Notes under the pieces: model-generated
Told to the model about the DNA's origin: nothing
The model's input: only the letters and a program-made list of their open reading frames with translations
The model's database searches: none
Shown here: in pieces, positions 20,526 to 29,697 of the stretch
Position numbering within the stretch: position 1 is the first letter of the stretch
Layout: every line of letters starts with the position of its first letter
Program-made: the position numbers and the translations under genes
NCBI RefSeq assembly: GCF_000024065.1
Contig: NC_013174.1
Location: 1-64,000, forward strand
Length of the DNA: 64,000 nt
Source of the DNA: Jonesia denitrificans DSM 20603
GTDB taxonomy: Bacteria; Actinomycetota; Actinomycetes; Actinomycetales; Cellulomonadaceae
Direction of reading: 5' to 3'

Positions 20526-21425
20526 TCAGCCTTGCAGGGCGGTGTCGATCGCGGATGTGAACACATCTGTGGGTTGAGCGCCCACGATAGGTTGCCCGCC
20601 CACAAGGAACGCAGGAGTGGAGTAGGCACCAAGATCCAACCCGAGTTGTGCGTTCTTGGCAACTTCCTCGGCTGTGTCCTTCGAGGTGAGGTCTTTGGTG
20701 AACTGGTCAGTATCAAGACCAAGGTCGCCGGCAAGAGCAATCAACCCGTCCTCGGAGAGCACCTGTTCGGAGGAAATTTCTCCGCCAGGAAACAGGGCAT
20801 GGTGGTAGGCAAGGAACTGTCCTTGTTGGCCAGCAGCGTAGGACGCGCGGGCAGCGCGTTCGGAGTTTTCCCCAAAGATGTTCACATCACGCCACTCAAC
20901 ACGAAGGTCACCGGCGTCAACGTAGTTTTCTAACACGGTCAGTGTGTCGTTACTCCACTTTGCGCAGTAAGGGCATTGGTAGTCGGAGAACACCACCATG
21001 ACCACGGGGGCGTCCACTGGACCAACCGCGAGCGGGTCATTGGGGTCGCGCCGTTCAATGTCGGCAATGTTGACCTCGTCGGGGCCTTGTACGTCGGCGG
21101 GTGGTTCTACCGCGTCGGTGTCACCCTGGGTGTCCTGATCTGCGGTGTCAGTGCTCTGTTCTGTTCCCACGGGGGGTTGCTGCGGGTCTGCCTGGTTGGT
21201 GGTCGACGGTTGAATCGCGAGCACCAAAACGATCAAGGCAATAACTGTGAGAACAATAAACGCGGGAACAAGCCAGGATTGTGGTGCGGAAGTGCTCACC
21301 GATGCGCCCGCCCCGGTCGCAGGGACGGCTCCATCCGGGTGGGTGGTATTCGCCGCAACCTCCGGTCCAGGTGTTGTGGGCTCAGGGTTGGGTTCAGGGG
21401 TAGGTGTGGAGGGGCCGTGAGGCAT
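20526..21425 (-). CDS. Membrane-anchored DsbA-like thioredoxin-fold protein
   Basis: A 299-residue protein with a Pro/Thr-rich cytoplasmic N-terminus, one membrane anchor (about 51-71), an acidic linker, and an extracytoplasmic DsbA-like domain. The active site is CPYC (151-154) and the cis-Pro loop is STPAFLVGG near 280. It probably oxidises or isomerises disulfides outside the membrane. I chose the ATG at 21425, which has GGAAGG 8 nt upstream; an in-frame ATG 24 nt earlier has no such site. It faces the DUF6153/cueP genes across a CsoR-like operator. Confidence 0.87.
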   Translation of the reverse strand: MPHGPSTPTPEPNPEPTTPGPEVAANTTHPDGAVPATGAGASVSTSAPQSWLVPAFIVLTVIALIVLVLAIQPSTTNQADPQQPPVGTEQSTDTADQDTQGDTDAVEPPADVQGPDEVNIADIERRDPNDPLAVGPVDAPVVMVVFSDYQCPYCAKWSNDTLTVLENYVDAGDLRVEWRDVNIFGENSERAARASYAAGQQGQFLAYHHALFPGGEISSEQVLSEDGLIALAGDLGLDTDQFTKDLTSKDTAEEVAKNAQLGLDLGAYSTPAFLVGGQPIVGAQPTDVFTSAIDTALQG

Positions 21426-21474
21426 GAGAAAGCCTTCCGCAGGGTGCATGGACCAGAGTCAACCAACCTCGATG

Positions 21475-21490
21475 ATACCCCTAGGGGCAT
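21475..21490. promoter_or_regulatory. CsoR-like copper operator candidate
   Basis: ATACCCCTAGGGGCAT contains a perfect 10-bp palindrome CCCCTAGGGG (21478-21487). It matches the general TACCC...GGGTA pattern bound by the copper repressor CsoR (family knowledge). It lies 50 bp upstream of the DsbA-like start and also upstream of the divergent DUF6153/cueP genes, where one site could serve both directions. No csoR gene is in the window. Confidence 0.5.
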
Positions 21491-21705
21491 ACGAAGGGTG
21501 TGAAGCTACTCTTCGCCCTCCGCGAAAGACTTGATGTTGCGAAGAATGTGATGAACATCGACCACTCGTCCCGGTCGATGCGCAGTGGACTGGCCAGCAG
21601 GTTGATGGGGTGTGGCAGGTGGAGCCATCCGTACCGTAGGTCTTGATTCCTAGGGTGTTTTCAGGTGGTGCAGCTACCGTAGGTGGTGTGTGGGCGACAT
21701 CAACA

Positions 21706-22110
21706 ATGCGCGCGTTACGCGCCACGGTAGGAGCGGCCGGCCATGTCCGGACGCTCCTCATGTGTGTCGCAGTTGTGGCCGGGTTGCTGGTCATGCACCC
21801 GCTGGGGCATCACACTCCCGCCGCCGCGCAGACTACGCTCGCTCCAGCCGCCACCCCCACCGCGCATACCGCCACCCTCACCGCGCATACCGCCACCTCA
21901 ACTGAGCACGGATCTCCTACTGACCACACATCGACCATGATTGTCGCGTGCGTGTTAGCGCTGTTGAGTGCAGTGATTGTGCTGGTGTGGGGGGTGCGTT
22001 TCTGTGTGCGGGGGCTGTCGCTGGTGCGTGGGTGGTGTCCACGTGTGCCTGCCACGTGGGGTCGGGTGTGGGTCCCACCACGTGTAGCGCTCTGCGTGAT
22101 TCGTCAGTAA
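21706..22110 (+). CDS. DUF6153-like small membrane protein
   Basis: A 134-residue protein with a hydrophobic segment (VRTLLMCVAVVAGLLVMHPLGHH), a Pro/Thr/His-rich stretch with repeated TAHTAT units, a second membrane segment (MIVACVLALLSAVIVLVWGV) and a basic tail. The layout resembles the DUF6153 family of actinobacteria, of unknown function. The His-rich loop could bind metal (inference). I chose ATG 21706; earlier in-frame starts (21643, 21688) are possible. It is followed by cueP on the same strand. Confidence 0.55.
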   Translation: MRALRATVGAAGHVRTLLMCVAVVAGLLVMHPLGHHTPAAAQTTLAPAATPTAHTATLTAHTATSTEHGSPTDHTSTMIVACVLALLSAVIVLVWGVRFCVRGLSLVRGWCPRVPATWGRVWVPPRVALCVIRQ

Positions 22111-22210
22111 GGGTTTGTGCGGCGCTCACCTCAGGTGGTGTGGGCGTTGCAGTGAAGCACTGCCACAGTGCCGAGAACTGTCCTTTTCCCTTGCTGTTAT
22201 GGAGTGTGTC

Positions 22211-22894
22211 ATGGTGTTTTTTCGTCGTCTGAACCCCGCCACCCGGTTGGGTGTGAGTGTTGTTGTGGCTGCGGTGGTGTTGGTTGGTTGCGCTGGTGGG
22301 GATGATCCTGCCGATGCGCCGTCCACATCGTCCAGTTCGTCAGCGTCAGATGGGGGTGTGTCGAGTGCCCCGGCGGTGGCTCAGTCTGTTGACCAGTTAC
22401 CCGGCTGGGCGCAGGAGTTGTTGGCGTCCCATGGTCTTGATGGGTTGGACGCAACAGAGATTGTGTCAGTGTTGGATGAAACCCCTGTTGCGGAACGTCC
22501 AACAGACCTCATCGCGTCGGTTCGCCCTGATGCGTTGATGATTATTGATGCGGCCGGTCAGGAAGCCCCGCTTGCTTTGCCGGAGGACCTGTTCTACGTG
22601 TCGTTTGCGCCGTACCTCACCCAAACACATGAGTGCCATTTCCATTCGCTGACCACGTGCAAGGGTGAGCTGAGTGGTGTCCCGGTGTCGGTGTCGATCA
22701 CGGATGACTCGACCGGTTCGCTTCTGGTTGACGGTGAACAGGTCACGTATGACAACGGGTTTACCGGGGTGTGGTTGCCCAAGGGAATTGATGCCACGGT
22801 GACGGTGACCTATGACGGGAAGCAGGGCTCTGTTCCGATCAGTACCCGAAACAGTGACGATGCGACCTGTGTGACGACCCTCCACCTCACCTAG
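22211..22894 (+). CDS. cueP: CueP-family copper-binding lipoprotein
   Basis: A 227-residue lipoprotein with lipobox LVGC (Cys27), a Ser-rich linker and the CueP domain. The diagnostic block CHFHSLTTC (142-150) and a third cysteine (Cys220) match the three conserved cysteines of Salmonella CueP, a periplasmic copper-binding protein. In that system thiol oxidoreductases control copper loading, so the adjacent CcdA and DsbA-like genes make functional sense. ATG 22211 has GGAG 6 nt upstream. Expression is probably copper-induced through the operator at 21475. Confidence 0.85.
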   Translation: MVFFRRLNPATRLGVSVVVAAVVLVGCAGGDDPADAPSTSSSSSASDGGVSSAPAVAQSVDQLPGWAQELLASHGLDGLDATEIVSVLDETPVAERPTDLIASVRPDALMIIDAAGQEAPLALPEDLFYVSFAPYLTQTHECHFHSLTTCKGELSGVPVSVSITDDSTGSLLVDGEQVTYDNGFTGVWLPKGIDATVTVTYDGKQGSVPISTRNSDDATCVTTLHLT

Positions 22895-22965
22895 CCCCGG
22901 TTCACCGGGTGGCCCGGCGTAGGATGGGGCTGGAAGGTTCGGGCGCATCGTAAGGAGAGTGACCG

Positions 22966-23403
22966 GTGGTGGCTGTGCGTCAGGTCCCTGTCTACTTCTA
23001 TTCGTCGAAGTCAGGCATGGTCCGGCAGTTCGCGAACGCGTTGGGTCGACCCGTGTTCGATATTGGTGAACGTGACGTGCGCCAGTCGGTTCCTGATGGC
23101 CCGTGGGTGTTACTCACCCCGTCCTACAAAACAGGGAACCTTGACAATGACACGATCCCGGAGCCGGTGAAACGGTTTTTGCGTGATCCTCAAACCAGGC
23201 GCCGCCTGGTTGGGGTCATGGGGTCGGGGAACCGCAACTTTGGGTCGCATTATCAGGCTGCTGCCCGCGATATTGCCCGCCGTTCTGGGCGTCCGGTGCT
23301 GTTTGAGTTTGAACTCCAAGGAACGCAGTGGGACGTGGAGGACGCACGGGACATGTTGGAGCAGCTTGATGCCCGGTTCGCGGAGCGTGCCGCTGCACAG
23401 TAG
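22966..23403 (+). CDS. nrdI: NrdI, flavodoxin-like ribonucleotide reductase partner
   Basis: A 145-residue flavodoxin-like protein. NrdI supplies the oxidant that builds the Mn(III)2-tyrosyl radical cofactor of class Ib ribonucleotide reductase (NrdF). Visible motifs are VYFYSSKSGMVRQF for FMN phosphate binding, LLTPSYKTG, and VMGSGNRNFGSHY. It starts at GTG 22966 with AAGGAGAG upstream. The gene stands alone here; nrdH, nrdE and nrdF are not adjacent, which is less common. Confidence 0.92.
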   Translation: MVAVRQVPVYFYSSKSGMVRQFANALGRPVFDIGERDVRQSVPDGPWVLLTPSYKTGNLDNDTIPEPVKRFLRDPQTRRRLVGVMGSGNRNFGSHYQAAARDIARRSGRPVLFEFELQGTQWDVEDARDMLEQLDARFAERAAAQ

Positions 23404-23415
23404 CGGCACGCTCCG
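23381..23415. terminator. Stem-loop overlapping the nrdI stop codon
   Basis: CGGAGCGTGCCGCT (23381-23394) and its exact complement (23402-23415) form a 14-bp GC-rich stem with a 7-nt loop. It includes the nrdI stop codon and lies between two convergent genes (nrdI and the BCCT carrier). No T-run follows on either side. It is probably a shared terminator. Confidence 0.6.
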
Positions 23416-23420
23416 TTCAC

Positions 23421-25163
23421 CTATTCCACGGGTGGTGTCTCTGGGGTTTCTTGTGCTGTGGCAGCGTGCGTTGGTTTCACTTTCCGGCGCAGTTTCGGTA
23501 GCCGCAACCGTGACGCGGGGTCACGTTCAGTGGGTTCTTCGACTTCCAGACCGTAATAGTCACCAATGTGGTCGCGGAAGGCGGCACGCTGCGCTTTCTC
23601 GTAGGCGCGCATCTCCCGGTTAAACGCGGTGATCGTTGCCCAGCACATGCCAATCATGACAAACGAGAACGGCAACGCAATCAAAATCGCCACCGTTTGC
23701 AAGGCAGTGAGACCACCGGCCAACAACAACGCGATCGCAAGCACAGAACTGATGCACGCAAAGAACACGCGCAACCAGGTCGGTGGTTCCACCTGCCCCC
23801 CAGAGGCAATCATCGACATGACCAGAGACCCAGAATCAGCTGAGGTAATGAAGAAAATCGCGATGAGGAGCAGCACCCCAATGGTGAGGAACGTGGTTCC
23901 CGGCAGTTCACCGAGCAAGGCGAACAACGATCCTTCAACATCGACACTTCCATCAGGGTTGATCAATTCGGCGCGCCCCGTGAGCTCAAAGTAAATTCCG
24001 GTCCCACCAATAACAGAGAACCACAAGAACGTCACCATCGTGGGAACAAGCAGCACCCCAACAACAAACTGGCGCACAGTGCGCCCACGGGAAATACGGG
24101 CAATGAACACGCCAACAAATGGTGCCCATGACATCCACCAACCCCAGTAGAACGTAGTCCACCCGCGCTGCCAGATTTCCCCTGCTTCACCTTGGAAAGC
24201 CGACACTGTGAACGACAAGCCCACAAAGTTTTGGAGGTAGTTCCCCAGTGATTGCACAAACTCACGGAGCAAAAACACGGTGGGGCCGGAGAACAACACA
24301 AACAGCATGACGAGGGCGGCGATCACCAGGTTGATGTTCGACAACCACTTCATGCCCTTGGTGACACCTGTGACCACGGAGAAAATAACAAAACCTGTGA
24401 TGACAACAATGATGCCGATTTCCAACGAATGGGAAGGTTCAGCCAAGTCAATAGCATCAAGTCCAGCGGCGATCTGGAGGACACCCAACCCCAAGGACGT
24501 GGCCACACCAAAGATCGTGCCAACGAGCGCGGTAATGTCGATGATGTCCCCGGCTTTTCCATGAATACGCCGACCAAGGAGCGGTTCGAGGGTGTACCGG
24601 ATAGAAATAGGGCGTCCACGCCGGTGGATGGCGTAGGCCAGAGCAAGCCCGACAACAACATAAATTGACCAGGCGTGCACACCCCAGTGCAGGTATGTTT
24701 GTCGCAGTGAATACTGGGCCAATTGTTCTGGGGTCCCCTCCACCCCAGGGCGCGGGTTCGCGAAGTGCGAGAGCGGCTCGCTTAACCCGTAAAACACCAA
24801 CCCGATACCCATCCCAGCGGCAAACAGAAGCGCCAGCCAGGACATGTTGGAGAACTCAGGGTCATCATCGTCTTTACCGAGCTTGATATCACCGTATTTA
24901 GAGAACCCAATGTAAAGGCAAAAAACAACAAAACCTGCTGCGATGAGGACGTAGTACCAGCTGAATGAGTCAATAACGTTTGTCTGAATGTTCGAGAAAA
25001 GTTTCTCAGCAGAGTCCGGCGCAATGATTGCAAACGCTGCGAAAATTGCAACTATGATCGCGGCGGGCCAGAACACGAGCCGCGCAACGGGCGCATCAGT
25101 AGTTGTCGGGGCGTCAACCGGCGGGTGCACCGAATCTGAGGTATCGGACGTGTGGGTACTCAT
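23421..25163 (-). CDS. BCCT family betaine/choline/carnitine transporter
   Basis: A 580-residue carrier with 12 expected membrane helices. The core holds the Na+-coupled-type motif AAGMGIGLVFYGLSEPL and the family signature region WWMSWAPFVGVFIARISRGRTVRQF. Members import glycine betaine or related quaternary amines for osmoprotection. The N-terminal (about 30) and C-terminal (about 70) cytoplasmic tails are charged and could sense osmotic state as in BetP (inference). ATG 25163. It is transcribed toward nrdI. Confidence 0.92.
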   Translation of the reverse strand: MSTHTSDTSDSVHPPVDAPTTTDAPVARLVFWPAAIIVAIFAAFAIIAPDSAEKLFSNIQTNVIDSFSWYYVLIAAGFVVFCLYIGFSKYGDIKLGKDDDDPEFSNMSWLALLFAAGMGIGLVFYGLSEPLSHFANPRPGVEGTPEQLAQYSLRQTYLHWGVHAWSIYVVVGLALAYAIHRRGRPISIRYTLEPLLGRRIHGKAGDIIDITALVGTIFGVATSLGLGVLQIAAGLDAIDLAEPSHSLEIGIIVVITGFVIFSVVTGVTKGMKWLSNINLVIAALVMLFVLFSGPTVFLLREFVQSLGNYLQNFVGLSFTVSAFQGEAGEIWQRGWTTFYWGWWMSWAPFVGVFIARISRGRTVRQFVVGVLLVPTMVTFLWFSVIGGTGIYFELTGRAELINPDGSVDVEGSLFALLGELPGTTFLTIGVLLLIAIFFITSADSGSLVMSMIASGGQVEPPTWLRVFFACISSVLAIALLLAGGLTALQTVAILIALPFSFVMIGMCWATITAFNREMRAYEKAQRAAFRDHIGDYYGLEVEEPTERDPASRLRLPKLRRKVKPTHAATAQETPETPPVE

Positions 25164-25254
25164 GGGATCAGAGTAAACGGATCACCCACATCCCGCCGGG
25201 CGAAAACCACGGTGTGTGGGTGATTTCACGGCTGTGGCGTGCCACGATGACCAT

Positions 25255-26469
25255 ATGGGCATCGATCTTGAGTCGCTATACATGGATCTTCACCGTCACC
25301 CGGAATTGTCATTTCAGGAATTTCGCACCGCGGCGGTGGTGGAGGAACACCTCACCACCCTTGGCTTTGACGTGCACACCACCATTGGCGGCACCGGGGT
25401 CGTCGGCGTCCTTGACAACGGGGACGGGCCGGTGGTGCTGCTACGCGCCGACATGGATGGCCTACCCGTGGAAGAACTCAGCGGCCTCGACTACGCCTCA
25501 ACTGCCACCGCACGCGACCACACCGGTCAATTCGTTCCTGTCATGCACGCGTGCGGCCACGACGTGCACGTCACAGCGTTGATTGGTGCAGTAGAAGAAC
25601 TCGTAGCCACCTCCGATGAATGGGCAGGCACCCTCATTGTGCTGTTCCAACCTGCGGAAGAACACGGCGGCGGGGCCCAAGTCATGGTCGATGACGGCCT
25701 GTATGACCTCATTCCCACACCTGACGTTGTTCTTGGTCAACACGTCACCCCCCTCCCTGCGGGGGTGCTCTCCCTCCATGACGGGGTGACCATGGCTGGG
25801 GACGATTCGTTACGCATCACCCTTCATGGCGTGGGCGGGCACGGGTCACGACCCGAAGCGACCGTGGACCCTATCGTCATGGCTGCGAACGTCGTTCAGC
25901 GGCTCCAACAAGTGGTCTCCCGCGGAATTGCCGCGACCGAGTCAGTGGTCATCACAGTGGGGCAACTCCACGCCGGAACAAAAAACAACATCATCCCCTC
26001 CTCGGCAACTCTGGGGTTATCTGTGCGCACCTTTGACGATGCGGTACGCACCACCGTCCTTCGAGCTATTGAACGTGTCGTGCAAGCAGAAGCCGGGGCG
26101 GCGGGCTCCCCCACCGCCCCAGAAGTCATCTACGAGGAACGCTACCCCGTGACCGTCAACCACACCGACTCGGTGGCGAGACTTCGTGAAGCGTTCACCA
26201 GCGAGTTTGGTGCCCACCAGATTGTTGATGTGGGGGTTGTTTCTGGCAGTGAAGACGTCGGCAACCTTGCGTTGGCTGCTGGTGCCCCACTGGTGTACTG
26301 GTTCCTTGGTGGTGCCGACCCCGCCTTGTTTGAGGGTATGACAGACACCGATCGGATGCCTGCGAACATCCCCTCAAACCACTCGCCGTACTTCGCGCCA
26401 GTTCTCCAACCCACCCTCACTCGAGGAGTGGAAGCGCTGGTCATCGCTGCCCGTGAATGGTTGCTGTAG
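25255..26469 (+). CDS. M20 family metal-dependent amidohydrolase
   Basis: A 404-residue enzyme of the M20D/amidohydrolase group (hippurate or N-acyl-amino-acid hydrolase type). Metal-ligand motifs are visible: DLHRHPELSFQE near the start, LRADMDGLPV, MHACGHDVHV, FQPAEEHGGGA and the C-terminal SGSEDVGNLA. The middle (about 180-290) is the lid/dimerisation domain. I chose ATG 25255, which begins just ahead of the conserved part; an in-frame GTG at 25216 is possible. The substrate cannot be told from sequence. Confidence 0.88.
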   Translation: MGIDLESLYMDLHRHPELSFQEFRTAAVVEEHLTTLGFDVHTTIGGTGVVGVLDNGDGPVVLLRADMDGLPVEELSGLDYASTATARDHTGQFVPVMHACGHDVHVTALIGAVEELVATSDEWAGTLIVLFQPAEEHGGGAQVMVDDGLYDLIPTPDVVLGQHVTPLPAGVLSLHDGVTMAGDDSLRITLHGVGGHGSRPEATVDPIVMAANVVQRLQQVVSRGIAATESVVITVGQLHAGTKNNIIPSSATLGLSVRTFDDAVRTTVLRAIERVVQAEAGAAGSPTAPEVIYEERYPVTVNHTDSVARLREAFTSEFGAHQIVDVGVVSGSEDVGNLALAAGAPLVYWFLGGADPALFEGMTDTDRMPANIPSNHSPYFAPVLQPTLTRGVEALVIAAREWLL

Positions 26470-26504
26470 CACAGGCGCAGAACGACACAGGTCTTTGTGC
26501 GGGA

Positions 26505-28241
26505 CTACTTTTTGCGCGACGGGAACAACCGGCGTTTGTTCGTGGCCGCCAAATCAATGAGCTCGTCACCGCGCCCTGATAACACTGTGCGAATCGCATA
26601 CAACGTGAAGCCCTTAGCCTGTTCCGCAGTGATCGTGGGCGGCATCGACAGTTCATGGCGGGCAGTGACCACATCAACGAGGACCGGTCCCTCATGAGCG
26701 AACGCTTCACGTAACGCAGCCTCCACATCGCCAGAGTTCTCCACCCGAATCCCCGTGATCCCCACCGCCTGGGCAAGAGCCGCAAAATTTGGGTTCTCCA
26801 AGTCGGTGGCGTGGTTGACAATCCCCGCTGCTTTCATTTCTAGTTCCACAAAATTCAGTGACGAGTTGTTATACACCACCATCTTCACTGGAAGTTTCTG
26901 CTGCGCTACTGTCAACAACTCCCCCAGCAGCATAGACAACCCACCATCACCGCACATCGCCACCGTGGGGCGGGTACGGTCATGGCTGAGAACCCCCAAG
27001 CTTTGCGGCAACGCATTCGCCATTGTTCCGTGACTAAACGACCCAATGAGACGCCGCTTCCCATTCATGGTCAGGTACCGGGCCGCATACATGACAGGTG
27101 ACCCAACATCGGGGATAAACACCGCATCGTCAGGGGCAATCTGGTCAAGCACACGGGTCAGGTACTGCGGGTGAATGTCCACACCATCAGGTTCTGGGGT
27201 GGCCACATCATCAAGTTGAGCACGGCTCTTCTCATACTGTTTCCGCGCAGCCTTCAGGTGCTTGTCACCCTTAGCATCAAGGTGAGGAAGGAGCGCATCC
27301 ACCGTGGATTTCACATCCCCCCGCAACGCAATATCCACCGGATACCGGCGCCCAATATGTTCCCCACGAATATCCACCTGAATGACGGTGTTCTTCTCGG
27401 GAATGAACTGCGGGTACGGGAAATCCGTGCCCAACAACAGGAGCGCATCGGCGTCCTGCATGGCCTGATACCCGGACGCGAACCCCAGCAGCCCGGTCAG
27501 CCCCACATCGTACGGGTTATCCGGCTCCAAGTACTCCTTACCCCGCAACGCGTGCACGACAGGGGCTGACAACCGCTTTGCCAATGCCCGCACCTGCGTA
27601 TGCGCGTCTTTCGTCCCAGCACCCCCCAAAATCGTGACAGACGATGCGGCATTCAGTGCGTCCGCTGCCTGCTGGATCTGTACGGGCGCAGGCGTCGTTG
27701 ACGACTGCGTGGCAGTCACTACCGTCACCTCATTCGAGGGAATGTCAGCCAACGCCACATCACCAGGAATCACAAGAACCGCAACCCCGCGCTGCTCTAC
27801 GGCAGCGCGCATCGCGATGCGCAACAACCGAGGCATCTGCTCCGGGCTTGCCACATACTCGCAATACACAGAACACTCCCGGAACAGATCCTGCGGGCGG
27901 GTCTCCTGAAAATACTCGGTCCCAATCTCGGCGGTAGGAATGTGGGCGGCAATTGCCAACACGGGAACACGATTACGTTGCGCGTCATACAACCCATTAA
28001 TCAGGTGCAAATTTCCTGGCCCACAACTGCCTGCACACACCGACAAGGTACCCGACATCTCCGCTTCCGCACCCGCAGCAAACGCCGCCGACTCCTCATG
28101 ACGAACCGGCACCCACGCGATCCCCTCATGCTGGCGAATCGCCTCCGTGATCCCATTCAACGAATCCCCGGAAATCCCATACATGCGCTCCACCCCATTG
28201 GCAACAAGGGTGTCAATCAGGTTCTCAGCGACAGTAGCCAC
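26505..28241 (-). CDS. poxB: Pyruvate:quinone oxidoreductase (ThDP-dependent)
   Basis: A 578-residue ThDP/FAD enzyme converting pyruvate to acetate and CO2 with electrons passed to quinone at the membrane. The pyrimidine-binding domain with catalytic Glu (VPVRHEESAAFAAGAEA), the central FAD domain and the ThDP motif starting CGDGGLSMLL and ending NNSSLNF are all visible. The closest pattern is PoxB rather than acetolactate synthase, based on the N-terminal GVERMYGISGDSLNG. It starts at GTG 28241. It converges with the M20 gene 35 bp away. Confidence 0.9.
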   Translation of the reverse strand: MATVAENLIDTLVANGVERMYGISGDSLNGITEAIRQHEGIAWVPVRHEESAAFAAGAEAEMSGTLSVCAGSCGPGNLHLINGLYDAQRNRVPVLAIAAHIPTAEIGTEYFQETRPQDLFRECSVYCEYVASPEQMPRLLRIAMRAAVEQRGVAVLVIPGDVALADIPSNEVTVVTATQSSTTPAPVQIQQAADALNAASSVTILGGAGTKDAHTQVRALAKRLSAPVVHALRGKEYLEPDNPYDVGLTGLLGFASGYQAMQDADALLLLGTDFPYPQFIPEKNTVIQVDIRGEHIGRRYPVDIALRGDVKSTVDALLPHLDAKGDKHLKAARKQYEKSRAQLDDVATPEPDGVDIHPQYLTRVLDQIAPDDAVFIPDVGSPVMYAARYLTMNGKRRLIGSFSHGTMANALPQSLGVLSHDRTRPTVAMCGDGGLSMLLGELLTVAQQKLPVKMVVYNNSSLNFVELEMKAAGIVNHATDLENPNFAALAQAVGITGIRVENSGDVEAALREAFAHEGPVLVDVVTARHELSMPPTITAEQAKGFTLYAIRTVLSGRGDELIDLAATNKRRLFPSRKK

Positions 28242-28440
28242 AACGCGTCACATCCTTTCGCTCGGTTCCTCCACCCTATGACGGAACAGCCCAACGCGAA
28301 CCTCGAACGCTGTCACACCCGCGACCTTTACGGTCAGCACCCCTACGCAGCGGAAGACACGACACAGAGCGAACCAAAGGAAGAGAACTCAGCACAGGAC
28401 AGGGGGACTTCGCCCCCGCGGCTGCCTCCCCACCTTCGCA

Positions 28441-28507
28441 TGTGGACCATTCTGAACGTGTGGGTGCTGATAATTGTGGTCCACATACAGTGAAAGTGGT
28501 CCACACA
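28441..28507 (+). repeat. 67-bp interspersed repeat, copy 1
   Basis: Begins TGTGGACCAT and ends GTGGTCCACACA. GGACC lies at element position 4-8, TGGTCC at 37-42 and 57-62. It lies in the 411-bp gap between poxB and tRNA-Ala(CGC); I see no gene in that gap. Confidence 0.9.
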
Positions 28508-28652
28508 GGAGGCGGGGGATCGCGCTGTGGCGCGGGAACGTACGGTGGAGCAGGGGTGCGAGACGTGCAACGGGGCGAAGGTCCTAGACAACCTGAGGGT
28601 GCGGCGGGTACAAATGGATGTGCGTTGCTCCCACCTGGACGGGCGCAACGTT

Positions 28653-28725
28653 GGGGCTATAGCTCAGTTGGTAGAGCGTTTCGTTCGCAATGAAAAGGTC
28701 AGGGGTTCGATTCCCCTTAGCTCCA
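28653..28725 (+). tRNA. tRNA-Ala (CGC anticodon)
   Basis: 73-nt cloverleaf. Acceptor GGGGCTA (28653-28659) pairs with TAGCTCC (28718-28724). The D-arm is GCTC/GAGC and the anticodon stem TTTCG/TGAAA carries loop TTCGCAA, anticodon CGC. The T-arm is GGGGTTCGATTCCCC. The anticodon stem is weak (A-T rich with a terminal G-T). It is flanked on both sides by 67-bp repeats. Confidence 0.9.
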
Positions 28726-28826
28726 CGTCACCAAACCCCTGGAACCACCATGGTTCTCGGGGTTTTGTGCATTATTGACGCACCTACGCGCTGGACCAGG
28801 GTGGCCATTATGGCGAGCCACCCGCT

Positions 28827-28893
28827 TGTGGACCATTTCCTCTTCGTGCGGACGAGTTTTCTTGGTCCGTACGCCATAAAAATGGTCCGCACG
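28827..28893 (+). repeat. 67-bp interspersed repeat, copy 2
   Basis: Begins TGTGGACCATTTCC and ends AATGGTCCGCACG. The inner part is among the most diverged, but the three boxes keep their positions. It lies about 100 bp after tRNA-Ala(CGC) and before the lipoprotein gene. Confidence 0.88.
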
Positions 28894-29022
28894 GGAGGCG
28901 AGAGACTGACCTCGAAGGTCACGGCGCCACGCCTTTCATGGCATATTGGGGGAAAGGTCTCACCGGCACGCTTACCCGAAACCCTCGCCCTGCATTCCCA
29001 CCCAGCGCTGAAGGAACCCGCC

Positions 29023-29658
29023 ATGGTGCATCAACACACCACACCCCTGTGGTCAGGAACAACACGCGCCATACAGCCATGTTCAGCAGCCGCGGTACGC
29101 GCCACACGGACGCCGGGCGAGGCGGGCTGGTTGCGCAGGTCGCGCATCGGCAGGTTGGTTGTGGGGGTTGCCGTGCTGGGTGTCCTCGTGGGGTGCGCAG
29201 GGCAGGGCCGTGACGATGTTTCAGCCGATCATGCTGTGGTCATGCCTGACTCCGTTGCACCGGGTGCAGTATTTCGAATTAAAACGGTGGACGGCTGGCA
29301 TATCCGGCAAACATGGGTTCGTGCGACACCTGCCGATGCGTTTCACGAGGATGGACCGTCAGGTGACGACCCTGTCGATGACCCAGTCGGAGCGAAAGGC
29401 CCCGCTGATGGCTCAGCTATCGGCCCCGGCGACAACCTCACGCAGGAGTGGGTGCTCGTCGCGACGACAGACGGCAGCCCGCCCTACGCTCACCCGGGCG
29501 GCGCCACCGAAGATGTCCTCAACGTGGAAACGCAAACCCTCCAGTTGGCGTACGCTCCAGAGACGGTGGCCGGGAGGTATCGGGTGTGTGTCACAGTGTC
29601 ATTGGTGACCGACGATGCGGATATTCGCGAGGTATGCGACACAATGACCGTTCGATAG
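29023..29658 (+). CDS. Hypothetical lipoprotein
   Basis: A 211-residue protein. A long positively charged N-terminal region (about 45 residues) precedes the hydrophobic segment and lipobox LVGCAG near residue 62. The mature part is acidic, has a low-complexity Asp/Gly/Pro stretch, and ends in a beta-rich domain with a cysteine pair (YRVCVTV and REVCDT). I do not recognise the family. ATG 29023 has AAGGAA upstream; the open frame continues back through the tRNA and is not coding there. 67-bp repeats lie on both sides. Confidence 0.65.
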   Translation: MVHQHTTPLWSGTTRAIQPCSAAAVRATRTPGEAGWLRRSRIGRLVVGVAVLGVLVGCAGQGRDDVSADHAVVMPDSVAPGAVFRIKTVDGWHIRQTWVRATPADAFHEDGPSGDDPVDDPVGAKGPADGSAIGPGDNLTQEWVLVATTDGSPPYAHPGGATEDVLNVETQTLQLAYAPETVAGRYRVCVTVSLVTDDADIREVCDTMTVR

Positions 29659-29697
29659 GTGTGCGGCTCGTCCTCAGCCCGCCCCACCCGCCGCCCA

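Noticed and set aside
28441-28507. 67-bp elements as insertion-sequence ends
   Set aside because: No transposase lies between any two copies, there are no flanking target duplications that I could see, and the unit length is constant.
28690-29022. N-terminal extension of the lipoprotein across tRNA-Ala and a 67-bp element
   Set aside because: The frame overlaps a tRNA gene; the ATG at 29023 has a ribosome-binding site and the lipobox at a sensible distance.
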